Assembly: GCA_027068415.1 (NCBI GenBank)
Contig: JAMOTD010000014.1
Location: 62,001 to 126,000, forward strand
DNA: 64,000 nt
From: Desulfurobacteriaceae bacterium
GTDB taxonomy: Bacteria > Aquificota > Aquificia > Desulfurobacteriales > Desulfurobacteriaceae
Direction: 5' to 3'
Shown here: positions 18,670 through 27,011 of the stretch, one piece after another
How the letters are laid out: every line of letters begins with the position of its first letter
How positions within the stretch are numbered: the first letter of the stretch is position 1
Notes under the pieces: generated by a model
The model's input: only the letters and a program-made list of their open reading frames with translations
What the model was told of the DNA's origin: nothing
The model's database searches: none
Position numbers and translations under genes: made by a program

Positions 18670-20721
18670 ATGGGAGTCAGGAGGCTTCTCAGAGCAACTC
18701 TCGCACTGGCAGCAGTGGGAGGAGTAACCTTTGCAGGTGCCGCAGTAGCCGGCAATAACGAAGTAGATGTTTACCAGAAAGCCGGCGGCGACGCTGCAGT
18801 TAAAGGTTTTGACGGAAGCTCTGCTTACCATCAGGAAGGAACTGGAAACAAATTATACGTAAAGAAGCAGGAAGCCGGAAGTGATAATGAAGACACCGCT
18901 TACATTAACTTTGACCAGTACGGTGATGGCAACGTAATCAAGGTTAATGACGCACAAACTGCCGGTGATGATGCTTTAATCAAGGTCAAGCAAGGTCAAG
19001 ATTCCTCTACAACTGCAAACAGCAACCAAGTCGTTCTCGGAACACAGAGTGCCGGAACAAACGCTACTCTTCAAGTTGAGCAGTACTCAAATAGTAACAC
19101 CATTCACATTTCTGAGTCTTCGGCAAATAGTGGTGAGAACAAAATTACGATTCTTCAAACAGGTGTAGAAAATAACGAGGTATCTATTGATACTCAGTCA
19201 GCAGATCAAAACCAAACCACTACAATTACTCAGGATGGTTCAGGAACAGGCCACAGCCACTTAACTATCACTACTCAAAAGGCTTCAGGTGGAGATATCA
19301 CAAACACTGTAAATCAGCATGCTAACGGTGCAGGAGACAACACGGCTTCCATTGGTACTCAGAGTGCAGGCGGTTCTATTAGCAATGAGATAACTCAGAC
19401 CAACGATGGAGACAAGAAAGATAAGGTTAACCTCAGCACTCAAATTGCCGGCTCTGACATAATGAACACTATATCTCAGACTGGAACCGGTGATTCTGTA
19501 GAGGTTCTTTCACAAAATGCTGGTGATTACATTCAGAACGTCTTTACTCAAAGTGGAAACGACAACTCAATTTCACTGCAAACTCAGGAAACTGACGATG
19601 GTTATATGGAAAATGAAGTAGAACAATCCGGCGACTCCAACTCCCTTACCATTAAAGACCAAGATGCAAAGACTAACATCGGTAACTTCGTCAAGCAGCT
19701 TACCAACAACAACACGATTTCTATTGATACTCAAACTGCAAGTGATGAATTCATTGAGAACGAAATTACCCAGAAAGGTGGCGATGGCAACACCATAACT
19801 ATTACCAAGCAGGAAGCCGGTACTTACGTTGACAACAACATCACTCAGGACGGTGCTAACAACTCAATCACTGTTGAGACTCAGGAAGCTTCAAGCGGTT
19901 ATGTAAAGAACGAAATTACTCAAACTGGTGACGACAACACTGTAGTTCTCAACCAGACTGCTGCTGACCACATCAATGACAAGATTGAGATTACAGGAAG
20001 CTCAAACCTCGTCAGGGTTAAGGGAACAGCTTCAGGAGCTAATGACGATGTAACAATCAAAATTAACGGAAGCTCAACTAAGATTGCTGGCGTTAAGTAC
20101 GACAGCGGCGACCTTACGTTTGAGGAGTCCGGTTACGCTACTCAGGACGGTAATGACAACGACTTAGAGATTACTGCAGGCTCTAACAACACCGTCGGTC
20201 TCTATCAGAAGGCTACCGGAGATAACGACTTTACAGCTACAATGGGAGATGGTAACACAAACCTTGTTTACCAAGAGACATCAAACGGAGCTAACAGCGT
20301 TTCAATCGACGAAGGAAACGACAACTTCGTAAGCATCTACCAGAGCGGTGATGCTAACAATACAATTACACTTGACATTACAGACTCTAACAAAGTTCTT
20401 GGCTCCTACCTTGACAGCAACAACCACGTTGTTGCTTACGAGGAGTCTGACAACAAGCCTGCTGTACAGCTCGGCGGTGAGAACGTCTTAGATATCGCTG
20501 TTAACAGCGGTGATACTAACCTCTTTGCAATCCACCAGGAAGCCGATACTCAGAATTACTTCCACGCTGTAGTTGACGGAAGCAACAACAATATCATGGT
20601 CTACCAGACTGCTGCTAACAAAGCCTATGCTGACATTCAGGTTGCTTCCAGCGATAACACAATCAAGATTGTTCAAGACAGCGTAAGCGGAAATGCAACG
20701 GTTGAGGCATATGTCAAGTAA
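18670..20721 (+). CDS. Giant curlin-type amyloid subunit (CsgA-like)
   Basis: This 683-residue protein has a signal peptide (residues 1-27, cleavage after AVA). The whole mature part is built of curlin-like strand-turn-strand repeats. The most regular block is residues 239-436, with a ~25-residue period and consensus N-x-I-x-Q-x-G-x-x-N-x-I-x-I-x-x-Q-x-A. This matches the Q-x4-N-x5-Q spacing of CsgA repeats. E. coli CsgA has five repeats in about 150 residues; here the mature length would hold about 25. Neighbouring csgE, csgF and csgG homologues support the identity. The ATG at 18670 has AAGGAGGAG upstream and gives a clean signal peptide; an upstream in-frame start at 18532 does not. Base composition is unusual: no GAGCTC in 2 kb. 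Confidence 0.9.
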   Translation: MGVRRLLRATLALAAVGGVTFAGAAVAGNNEVDVYQKAGGDAAVKGFDGSSAYHQEGTGNKLYVKKQEAGSDNEDTAYINFDQYGDGNVIKVNDAQTAGDDALIKVKQGQDSSTTANSNQVVLGTQSAGTNATLQVEQYSNSNTIHISESSANSGENKITILQTGVENNEVSIDTQSADQNQTTTITQDGSGTGHSHLTITTQKASGGDITNTVNQHANGAGDNTASIGTQSAGGSISNEITQTNDGDKKDKVNLSTQIAGSDIMNTISQTGTGDSVEVLSQNAGDYIQNVFTQSGNDNSISLQTQETDDGYMENEVEQSGDSNSLTIKDQDAKTNIGNFVKQLTNNNTISIDTQTASDEFIENEITQKGGDGNTITITKQEAGTYVDNNITQDGANNSITVETQEASSGYVKNEITQTGDDNTVVLNQTAADHINDKIEITGSSNLVRVKGTASGANDDVTIKINGSSTKIAGVKYDSGDLTFEESGYATQDGNDNDLEITAGSNNTVGLYQKATGDNDFTATMGDGNTNLVYQETSNGANSVSIDEGNDNFVSIYQSGDANNTITLDITDSNKVLGSYLDSNNHVVAYEESDNKPAVQLGGENVLDIAVNSGDTNLFAIHQEADTQNYFHAVVDGSNNNIMVYQTAANKAYADIQVASSDNTIKIVQDSVSGNATVEAYVK

Positions 20722-20732
20722 GCTTAAGCGTA

Positions 20733-20757
20733 GGAGGGGAGTCCCCCCTCCGTTTTT
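20733..20757 (+). terminator. Terminator between the curlin gene and csgE
   Basis: GGAGGGG and CCCCTCC form a perfect 7-bp stem around AGTCC, followed by GTTTTT, starting 12 bases after the curlin stop. Partial read-through would give much more subunit mRNA than export-machinery mRNA. Confidence 0.7.
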
Positions 20758-20767
20758 ATACTCGTGG

Positions 20768-21223
20768 GTGGGGGGATTTAAGCGTCCTCCCGGCTGGGGT
20801 AGCCCTCTTCGGAGGGTTATCCCTTCTTTTTTGTCTCTCCTAATTTTCTTCTTTCTTTTCTCCCTTTCACTCCATCAATCAGGGGCAGCTGAAGTTTACG
20901 ATATTGATTATTACATAGTTGATAAAACAAAAACACCTTGGGGGCATAAGTTTTATAGAACCTATCAAGAAATTTGGGAGGCTCCCAAAGGGATAAAAGG
21001 GTACTTCATAATAATTGGTGAAAGAAAGGTTTCTTTCCGGCAAAGTTGGGTTTACGTAAAAGTCGGGGATAACATCTTCAATTACGAAGTTTATACAAGC
21101 CTTCTAAAGCCGACAATGGGCGAAATGGACATGCAGTCAAAAGCTCTTGAAGCTGTAAAAAAAACCCTTTCCTTCTTACTTAGGAATTATTTTCGTCTTA
21201 AATCTCTTGAAAAGGAGCTCTAA
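20768..21223 (+). CDS. csgE: Curli assembly protein CsgE-like
   Basis: The C-terminal ~115 residues match CsgE, the periplasmic adaptor that caps the CsgG pore and delivers curlin. Visible features are the N-terminal strand (YYIVDKTKTPWGHKFYR, like the GHDFYR region of E. coli CsgE), a GERKVSF-type strand, SWVYVKVGDNIF, and a C-terminal helix after MQSKALEAVKKTL. A strong signal-peptide core (residues about 25-45 from this start, ending SGA) precedes it. The start is uncertain. ATGs at 20693 or 20711 would put the terminator inside the gene. A TTG at 20831 has a GGAGGG Shine-Dalgarno but leaves no basic n-region. The GTG at 20768 is chosen because it keeps the n-region RR. The C-terminus is firm. 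Confidence 0.8.
   Translation: MGGFKRPPGWGSPLRRVIPSFLSLLIFFFLFSLSLHQSGAAEVYDIDYYIVDKTKTPWGHKFYRTYQEIWEAPKGIKGYFIIIGERKVSFRQSWVYVKVGDNIFNYEVYTSLLKPTMGEMDMQSKALEAVKKTLSFLLRNYFRLKSLEKEL
20801..20818 (+). promoter_or_regulatory. UUCG-tetraloop hairpin over the csgE Shine-Dalgarno
   Basis: AGCCCTC and GAGGGTT pair (one G-U) around a TTCG loop closed by C-G, an exceptionally stable RNA hairpin. It covers the only GGAGG in the csgE leader. It lies ~45 bases after the intergenic terminator. It could limit csgE translation or stabilise the downstream RNA end. Confidence 0.45.
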
Positions 21224-21238
21224 AGTTGGGGGTATAAA

Positions 21239-21649
21239 ATGAAAAAGCTTTTATGTGCTCTCGTTCTTGTTTCTCTACCAGTTGCTGCTTTAGCTTCAAC
21301 AATTACTTACAAACCTATTATCCCCTCTTTCGGCGGAGACCCTGATAACTGGGGAGGTCTTCTGGCCGAAGCCGATAAACAAAATATTTACCACGCTCCT
21401 CGGAAGAAAGTTTCTGTTAAAAACCCGATAGACCGTTTTAAAGAGCAACTCCAGTACATGATTTTGAGCAGGCTTGCTTCTAAACTGGTTAACGCTGCCT
21501 TCGGAGACGAGGAACTCCCGGCCGGAACTTATCAAATTGAGAACTTTCAAGTTACCGTTCAGCCTCAAGGAGGAGAAATCCACGTTAACATCGTAGATAC
21601 AAGTACCGGTTCAACAACTGAGGTAATCGTTCCCATGTACAACCAGTAG
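21239..21649 (+). CDS. csgF: Curli assembly protein CsgF-like
   Basis: This 136-residue secreted protein has a signal peptide ending ALA. The mature N-terminus, TITYKPIIPSFGGDPDNWGG, corresponds to the FRNPNFGGNP-type segment of E. coli CsgF, which inserts into the CsgG pore. A linker helix and a C-terminal beta domain (TYQIENFQVTVQ, then IHVNIVDTSTGSTTEVIVP) follow, as in CsgF. Family length agrees. It starts 15 bases after csgE with a GGGGGT Shine-Dalgarno, so it should be co-transcribed. CsgF links the pore to fibre nucleation at the cell surface. Confidence 0.88.
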   Translation: MKKLLCALVLVSLPVAALASTITYKPIIPSFGGDPDNWGGLLAEADKQNIYHAPRKKVSVKNPIDRFKEQLQYMILSRLASKLVNAAFGDEELPAGTYQIENFQVTVQPQGGEIHVNIVDTSTGSTTEVIVPMYNQ

Positions 21650-21691
21650 CTCTTCAGATAAACCTTAATAAGACCGGGAGGACGGCTTCAA

Positions 21692-22693
21692 ATGAAAAGG
21701 AGACTGCTACCCATGCTTTTTTCGGGTTTTCTCTCGTTTGTAGGCTGTGCCTACACCCCACCCACAAAACCCTTAAGCGTTGAACCTCCTGTTGTTAACC
21801 AAGAACCTCCGTCCCACAGCCTTCTTCAATTTCTTCCTTCTCCGAAAGAGGTTATTCCCGTCGCTATTTACAACTTCAGAGACCAGACCGGGCAGTACAA
21901 GGTTTACAACAACATAAGTACATTTTCTACCGCGGTGACACAGGGCGCAACTTCCATTTTGGTTAAAGCTGCTTACGACAGTGGTTGGTTCCTACCGGTA
22001 GAAAGAGAGAATCTTGCGGACCTTTTAACCGAAAGGAGAATTATCAGGAACGCTATTGAGCAGGAGCTAAAGGCAAAGGGTTTAAAACCAAAAAAGAACA
22101 TTTTGCCCCCCTTAAAGTTTGCTCCCGTAATTTTGACCGGTGGTATTATCGGGTACGATACCGATACAGTTACCGGAGGCTTCGGCGCCAAGTATTTCGG
22201 AGTCGGCGGCTCTACCCAGCTCAGGAGAGACAGGGTTACTGTTTACCTGAGGGCAATATCTGCAAAGACGGGAGAAGTTCTTTTGACGGTTACTGCAACA
22301 AAAACCATTCTATCACGGGCTTTAGACGTTCATGCATTTAAATACGTCAAGTGGAAAAGGCTCTTTCAACTTGAGACCGGAGTTACTACCAATGAACCCG
22401 GTCTTTATGCCCTTCAGGGAGCAATAGAGAAAGCTGTGTATGCTCTCATAATTGAGGGAATTGCAAAAGGTTATTGGCAACCTAAGAACCCTGCAGATGT
22501 TTATTCCCCCGTTGTTCAGAAGTACTTTAAGTGGAAACTTCAGGAGCTTAAAGAGCAAGAAGATAACCTTAGGAGGATTCTCGGAAGGGACTTTACCGAA
22601 AGGGAGATTAACGACTACCTGAAGAGGTTGAGGAAGGAGAGGAATCTAATTCTCTGGTACGAGAAAACCAAAAGAAGAGGTAGAAATGGATAG
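21692..22693 (+). CDS. csgG: Curli secretion channel CsgG-like lipoprotein
   Basis: This 333-residue outer-membrane lipoprotein has a lipobox ending FVGC (Cys19). The CsgG core is recognisable: VIPVAIYNFRDQTGQ, the YKVYNNISTFSTAVTQGATSIL segment lining the constriction, GWFLPVERENLADLLTER, an FAPVILTGGIIGYDTDT strand and the transmembrane hairpin region around VYLRAISAKTGEVL. CsgG forms a nonameric pore that exports curlin. It is about 55 residues longer than E. coli CsgG, the excess being a charged helical C-terminus. Its last 8 bases overlap the ankyrin gene. Confidence 0.92.
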   Translation: MKRRLLPMLFSGFLSFVGCAYTPPTKPLSVEPPVVNQEPPSHSLLQFLPSPKEVIPVAIYNFRDQTGQYKVYNNISTFSTAVTQGATSILVKAAYDSGWFLPVERENLADLLTERRIIRNAIEQELKAKGLKPKKNILPPLKFAPVILTGGIIGYDTDTVTGGFGAKYFGVGGSTQLRRDRVTVYLRAISAKTGEVLLTVTATKTILSRALDVHAFKYVKWKRLFQLETGVTTNEPGLYALQGAIEKAVYALIIEGIAKGYWQPKNPADVYSPVVQKYFKWKLQELKEQEDNLRRILGRDFTEREINDYLKRLRKERNLILWYEKTKRRGRNG

Positions 22694-25250
22694 CGTAAGG
22701 GAAAGGAGCTCCCTCCTACTTTCCGGAGTTTTAAAGAACGACCCCGAGCTCTTTTCGGAAGGGGTCAGAAGGGGAGAAAACCCTTTAAGTCTTAACGATA
22801 AAGGCCAGTCTCTGCTTCACGTTGCTGCAAAGAGCAACAGCCATCAGGTTGTTGACTTTCTCGTTAAGTTAGGGCTTTCGCCCGACGAGAAAGATAAAAA
22901 GGGGAGAACCCCTCTCCACTACGCTGCAGCCTCGGACTCCCTTGAGGTTGCTCGAAAGCTTCTCTCTTTAGGGGCTTCTCCGTTGGAGGTTGACGAGGAA
23001 GGTAGAACACCGCTCCACTATGCCGCCAGTGCCGGAAGTGCTAAGGTTTTAAAGTTACTCCTTGAGAAGGTAAAGACTCCCGACATTCCCGACTCAAAGG
23101 GAAGAACGCCACTCTTTTATGCCTCTGCAAAGTCAAAGCTTGAGGCAGTAGGGCTTCTTCTAACAGCCGGAGCAGATCCCAATTACAGGGACTCTTCCGG
23201 CTATACTCCCCTTCTCTTTGCTGCCGAGAAGGATGCTCAGTCTTCCGTTCTCTTCCTCATAGAGAAGGGAGCCGACCCCCACGCCCGGGACGGCAAGGGA
23301 CAGACCGCCCTTCACAAGGCGGTTTTGAACAAGAACCTCTTTTTAATTAAGGAGCTCTTCTTCTTAAAAGAGGTACCCGATAATGACAACCTCTACCCCC
23401 TCCACTACGCCGTTAATACTGGAGAGGCCGTCGTACTGGAGGTTTTGCTTGAGCTCGGCCACGGGCCCGACTGTAAGGATAAGTTAGGTAAGACCCCCCT
23501 TCACTACGCCGTCTCAAGGAACCTTACGGAGCTTGTTGACCTTCTTCTTTCTCACGGAGCTCTCCCTTGGGCCGAGGACGGTTTCGCCAGAACGCCTGCC
23601 CACTATGCAATTGCCAACGACAATACGGAAATTCTGGAGCTCCTTTTAAAGGGAGAAGGTCTGGAGAAGTTAAAAGGAAAAGGGCTTGTTGTTGAAGCGG
23701 TTACCTCAAAGGCCGTTAACTCCTTAAAGCTTCTTGCCGACAAAGGCTTTGACCTTAACGAGAGGGATGCTGAAGGAAAAGCTCCCCTTCACCACGCGGC
23801 TGCTCTAAACCTGCCCGAGGTTGCAAAGCTGCTTTTAGAGATGGGAGCAGAGCTTGAGGTTGAAGACACCTTTGGAGGAACTCCCCTCCACTACGCCGCC
23901 GCCGGAGGAAGCTTAGAAGTTATGGAACTCCTCCTCGGACGGGAAGCAGACCCAAACAGAGCTAACAAAAAGGGGAGAACCCCACTTCACTACGCCGTTT
24001 TGAAAGAACAGCCCGAAAGCGTAAGAAGGTTAATCCTCGCCGGGGCGGAGCTTGAGAAGGCTGATGAGGTAGGAAGGACTCCACTCCACTACGCCTGTGA
24101 GGTTGAAAGCCTTGAGATAGTTGATATTCTCCTTAAGGCCGGAGCAAAGGCAGGGAGTTCAGACCCTTCCGGAGTTGCTCCCCTTCACATTGCCGCTTTT
24201 ACCGATAACCTTGAGATAGCCCGCAGGCTCGTTGAGGCCGGCGCAGGCGTTGGAGTTAAAGACAAAGAGGGAAAGACTCCCCTCCACGTCTGTGCCCTCA
24301 GGAACAGTTTAAAGGTTGCCTCTTTACTCATTGAAGAGGGAGCCGACGTTAACGCTAAAGACTTAAGGGGGGAAACTCCGCTTCACTACGCAGTAAAGTC
24401 CTCAAGCGGGGAGCTCCTTGAGCTCTTGATAGAGAAAGGAGCAGACCCGAAGCTCAAGGACGATAGAGGAAGAACTCCCCTTCACCTTGCCGTTATCTCT
24501 GACAACTTGAAAGCCCTTTCTCTTATAGCCGGCTCTGAGCCTCAACTCCTTAACGAGCCTGACAGTGAGGGTAAAACTCCCGTTGACTACGGAGTTGAGC
24601 TGGGGACTCCGGAGCTTCTGGCTTCCCTCTTGGAGCTTGCAGGGGAGAGGCTGAATCCCGAGAGCCCCATAGTTAAGGGAATATTTAAAGCAGACAGAGT
24701 GGAGCTCTTAAAATCTCTCGTTGAGAAGGGGCTTCTATCACTTAAGGAGAGCGGAAAGGAGGGAAAGAGCCTTCTCCACTATGCCGCCTCTTTCGGAGCC
24801 CCAAAGTGTGCCGCATACCTGATTGAGAAGAGGCTTTGGGTAAACCTGAAAGATAACTTTGGAAGGCTTCCCGTTCACCTTGTTTCAAAGAGCGACAGCG
24901 TTGAGACGTTGAAAGTTCTTGTTGAGGCCGGAGCTTACCTTGACTTTAAGGATAACTTCGGTAAAACCCCCCTCCACTTCTGTGCAATGCTTGGAGCTCC
25001 CAAAGTTGCCCGATTTCTCCTTGAGGCGGGAGTTGAGCCCTCTCCCAAAGACATGGTGAAGAAAACTCCCCTCCACTACGCCGCTTCGGGCGATTGTGCA
25101 GAGGTTGTAAAGGTTCTCCTTGAGGCCGGCGCTTCCCTTGACGAAAAGGACTCACAGGGAATCACCCCTTTAGTTGAGGCGGCTCAGAGCGGTAAGTTCA
25201 GAGCTCTGAAGGAGATGGTAGATTTTGTTCTTTCGGGTGGAAAAGTTTAA
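22686..25250 (+). CDS. Giant ankyrin-repeat protein coupled to csgG
   Basis: This 854-residue protein is almost entirely ankyrin repeats: I count about 25 units of ~33 residues with the G-x-TPLHYA-A start and LL-x-x-GA core. A few are degenerate (near 330-365 and 610-670). There is no signal peptide or membrane segment, so it is probably cytoplasmic. Its ATG lies inside the end of csgG (ATGGATAG), strong evidence for translational coupling with the curli operon. Ankyrin solenoids bind proteins; the partner is unknown. GAGCTC is frequent here, unlike in the csg genes, so the coding style differs from its operon partners. Confidence 0.88.
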   Translation: MDSVRERSSLLLSGVLKNDPELFSEGVRRGENPLSLNDKGQSLLHVAAKSNSHQVVDFLVKLGLSPDEKDKKGRTPLHYAAASDSLEVARKLLSLGASPLEVDEEGRTPLHYAASAGSAKVLKLLLEKVKTPDIPDSKGRTPLFYASAKSKLEAVGLLLTAGADPNYRDSSGYTPLLFAAEKDAQSSVLFLIEKGADPHARDGKGQTALHKAVLNKNLFLIKELFFLKEVPDNDNLYPLHYAVNTGEAVVLEVLLELGHGPDCKDKLGKTPLHYAVSRNLTELVDLLLSHGALPWAEDGFARTPAHYAIANDNTEILELLLKGEGLEKLKGKGLVVEAVTSKAVNSLKLLADKGFDLNERDAEGKAPLHHAAALNLPEVAKLLLEMGAELEVEDTFGGTPLHYAAAGGSLEVMELLLGREADPNRANKKGRTPLHYAVLKEQPESVRRLILAGAELEKADEVGRTPLHYACEVESLEIVDILLKAGAKAGSSDPSGVAPLHIAAFTDNLEIARRLVEAGAGVGVKDKEGKTPLHVCALRNSLKVASLLIEEGADVNAKDLRGETPLHYAVKSSSGELLELLIEKGADPKLKDDRGRTPLHLAVISDNLKALSLIAGSEPQLLNEPDSEGKTPVDYGVELGTPELLASLLELAGERLNPESPIVKGIFKADRVELLKSLVEKGLLSLKESGKEGKSLLHYAASFGAPKCAAYLIEKRLWVNLKDNFGRLPVHLVSKSDSVETLKVLVEAGAYLDFKDNFGKTPLHFCAMLGAPKVARFLLEAGVEPSPKDMVKKTPLHYAASGDCAEVVKVLLEAGASLDEKDSQGITPLVEAAQSGKFRALKEMVDFVLSGGKV

Positions 25251-25269
25251 CCTGGAGTTTAAAACAAAC

Positions 25270-25320
25270 TTCCCCTCTCTGTTCACTTAAAGGTTAGCGG
25301 AGAGGGGGAGCTCCTCCCCT
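25270..25320. repeat. Inverted repeats in the gap after the ankyrin gene
   Basis: CCCCTCTC pairs with GAGAGGGG across ~20 bases, and an overlapping near-palindrome AGGGGGAGCTCCTCCCCT lies at 25303-25320. No T-run follows. It could be a processing site or attenuator in the 206-base gap. Confidence 0.35.
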
Positions 25321-25363
25321 AAAATGGAATTTAAAACGGGCTAAAGGTTCCGGGGGGTGAAAA

Positions 25364-25447
25364 ATGAATCATCTGTTTGTTTTCAGTGAAAAAAGGAGTC
25401 CCTTAAAAATCCTCTGGAGTAATACTTCAATCTACATTCCAGTTTAG
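25364..25447 (+). CDS. Possible 27-residue peptide
   Basis: An ATG with CGGGGGG 5 bases upstream opens a 27-codon frame ending 10 bases before the next gene's ATG. It could be a leader or just a chance frame. There is no recognisable feature except a C-terminal hydrophobic tail. Confidence 0.25.
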   Translation: MNHLFVFSEKRSPLKILWSNTSIYIPV

Positions 25448-25456
25448 GAGGGAGAG

Positions 25457-25975
25457 ATGGAGGCATTAGAGAAAACACTTACAAGGCTCAGAAACGTTGC
25501 CGAAACCCTCTTCTTTGTAAACGGAAGTCCGAAGGAGAGGGTAATAAGAGACGTAAACGAGTTTTTAAAACACCTTTCAAGGGAGACCTCAAAGTGTATT
25601 AGGGAAGAGGGAAGGGTTCTCCTTGTCTCTTTTAGAGTTCCTTACCTCCCCGAAGATAAGAAAGAGGAGTTTGAGGAAGCACTTGCAGGAAGCTTCAGGT
25701 TTTACGACCTTATAGCAAACCTCTCCTGGGGAGTTTACTCGGTTGCCGTTGTTTCTCTTAAGTCTCGGGGAGAGGGGATAAATGTTTTTAAGGTGGTTTC
25801 AAGAATTAAAGGAGTTATGAAAAAAAGCGGATTAAATGGTGATGCCTTTAACTACTCTTTTAAAGTTATTCCTTACGACGGCGTAAACCTTGAAGCTCTT
25901 CTGAAGATGAGCCTCAGGGAGCTCCAGAGCAGTTTTGAGCTTCCCCTTGCGCTCTCCCCGAGAGCTACTGCTTAA
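25457..25975 (+). CDS. Degenerate GGDEF-like protein
   Basis: This 172-residue soluble protein has AGGAGG upstream of the ATG. The pattern from about residue 30 follows a GGDEF fold: a leading helix, VLLVSFRV strand, FRFYDLIANL helix where diguanylate cyclases have R-x-x-D-x-x-A-R-L, then WGVYSVAVVSL where GGDEF-F should be, and a final FKVIPYDGVNLEALLKMSLREL like the end of the domain. The catalytic GG[DE]EF residues are absent, so it cannot be an active cyclase and could at most bind a nucleotide or protein. Fold assignment is by eye. Its end overlaps the convergent TPR gene by 11 bases. Confidence 0.5.
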   Translation: MEALEKTLTRLRNVAETLFFVNGSPKERVIRDVNEFLKHLSRETSKCIREEGRVLLVSFRVPYLPEDKKEEFEEALAGSFRFYDLIANLSWGVYSVAVVSLKSRGEGINVFKVVSRIKGVMKKSGLNGDAFNYSFKVIPYDGVNLEALLKMSLRELQSSFELPLALSPRATA

Positions 25976-27011
25976 AGAGTTTCCTGTATAGGAGCTGTGC
26001 CGCTTCGGAGTTGGGAGTTTTGAGCCTTTGTGATAGCAGGTATTCAGCCCAGAGCTCCCCCTCCCTGCACAGCTCCATTAGCTGCTTGTTCGGGAGCTCC
26101 TTTTTAGGCAGTTTCTCTCTTTCTTTAAATGAGTAAACTCTGTAAAGGTGAAGGCTCTCTTCGGCTCTCCTCTCCTCCCCTGCCTTCTTAAACCACCGAG
26201 AGGCCTCCCTGTAGAGCTCTGCCTTCTCCTTTATCTGAGCGACTCTCTCTCTCAAAAACTCCTCGGGACTTTTTACCTCTATTAAGAGGCACTCCCCCTT
26301 TCCTACAGAAGAGGCGGCCTCAAATAGGAGCTCCCCCATTACCTGGGCGGCCTTTCTGTTTCCCCTCTCGTACTCGGTTAAAAGGATTGAACGGGCAAGC
26401 TTTTGGTTCCCCAGTTTAAAAAGACAGGCGGCCGAGCCCAACCTCGCCTCTCTTATTCCGTACCTTATTGCAAGCTGGTAGTAGAAGAGAGCTCCCCTAA
26501 AGAGTTCGTTTTCCTTTAGGTAATCTCCTATATAAAGGTAAAGAACCGGCTCCCTTTTCCCGAGCTCTTCAAGTCTTTTGAGCTCCTTTAGAGTTAGGTA
26601 ATCGGTCAATTTAAAAAGCTCCCTGTTGGGGTAGAGGTTTTCCGTAGCTTTAAAGAACCACTCCCTCGCTTCTTTCCTTTTCCCCTCTTTTAAGAAACTT
26701 TTACCTATCAGGTAGGCCGCCTCTCCCTTCTTTTTTCCTTTAAGGCTTTTAAAGGCCATAAGAAGGTATCTCCTTGCCTCTTTGTTCCTTCCCCCTTTTA
26801 AGAGCAGTTTCCCTTCACAGAGCTGAGCTTGGGGGAAACCCTTGTCTGCCAGCTTTTTTACCTCTACTGCTTGGGAAGGCTTTACTCTGCACTCCTTTAG
26901 GTTGCGGTAGGTTATCGGAGCCGTTGAGCAGGAAAAGAGGAAAATCAGAAGAAGATTACCAGCTAACTTTAACGTCAAGGTATCCGCCCGCCTTCGGTTT
27001 TCTCTCCTCAA
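25965..27011 (-). CDS. TPR/Sel1-type lipoprotein
   Basis: This 348-residue protein has a hydrophobic N-terminal segment and lipobox LFSC (Cys about 28 from this start). Helical TPR/Sel1-like repeats follow, for example DKGFPQAQLCEGKLLLKGG, KGEAAYLIGKSFLKEGKRKEARE, and GALFYYQLAIRYGIREARLGSA. It should be anchored in the outer membrane facing the periplasm, like AlgK- or PelB-type assembly scaffolds. The start is uncertain: TTG at 27011 gives a long basic n-region and overlaps the upstream gene by 56 bases; a TTG at 26978 is an alternative. It is the last gene of a four-gene minus-strand run. Confidence 0.65.
   Translation of the reverse strand: MRRENRRRADTLTLKLAGNLLLIFLFSCSTAPITYRNLKECRVKPSQAVEVKKLADKGFPQAQLCEGKLLLKGGRNKEARRYLLMAFKSLKGKKKGEAAYLIGKSFLKEGKRKEAREWFFKATENLYPNRELFKLTDYLTLKELKRLEELGKREPVLYLYIGDYLKENELFRGALFYYQLAIRYGIREARLGSAACLFKLGNQKLARSILLTEYERGNRKAAQVMGELLFEAASSVGKGECLLIEVKSPEEFLRERVAQIKEKAELYREASRWFKKAGEERRAEESLHLYRVYSFKEREKLPKKELPNKQLMELCREGELWAEYLLSQRLKTPNSEAAQLLYRKLFKQ

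Noticed and set aside
18670-20721. The repeats in this region as a CRISPR array or DNA satellite.
   Set aside because: The repetition is at protein level (25-residue period with variable codons); no exact DNA repeats with unique spacers were seen.
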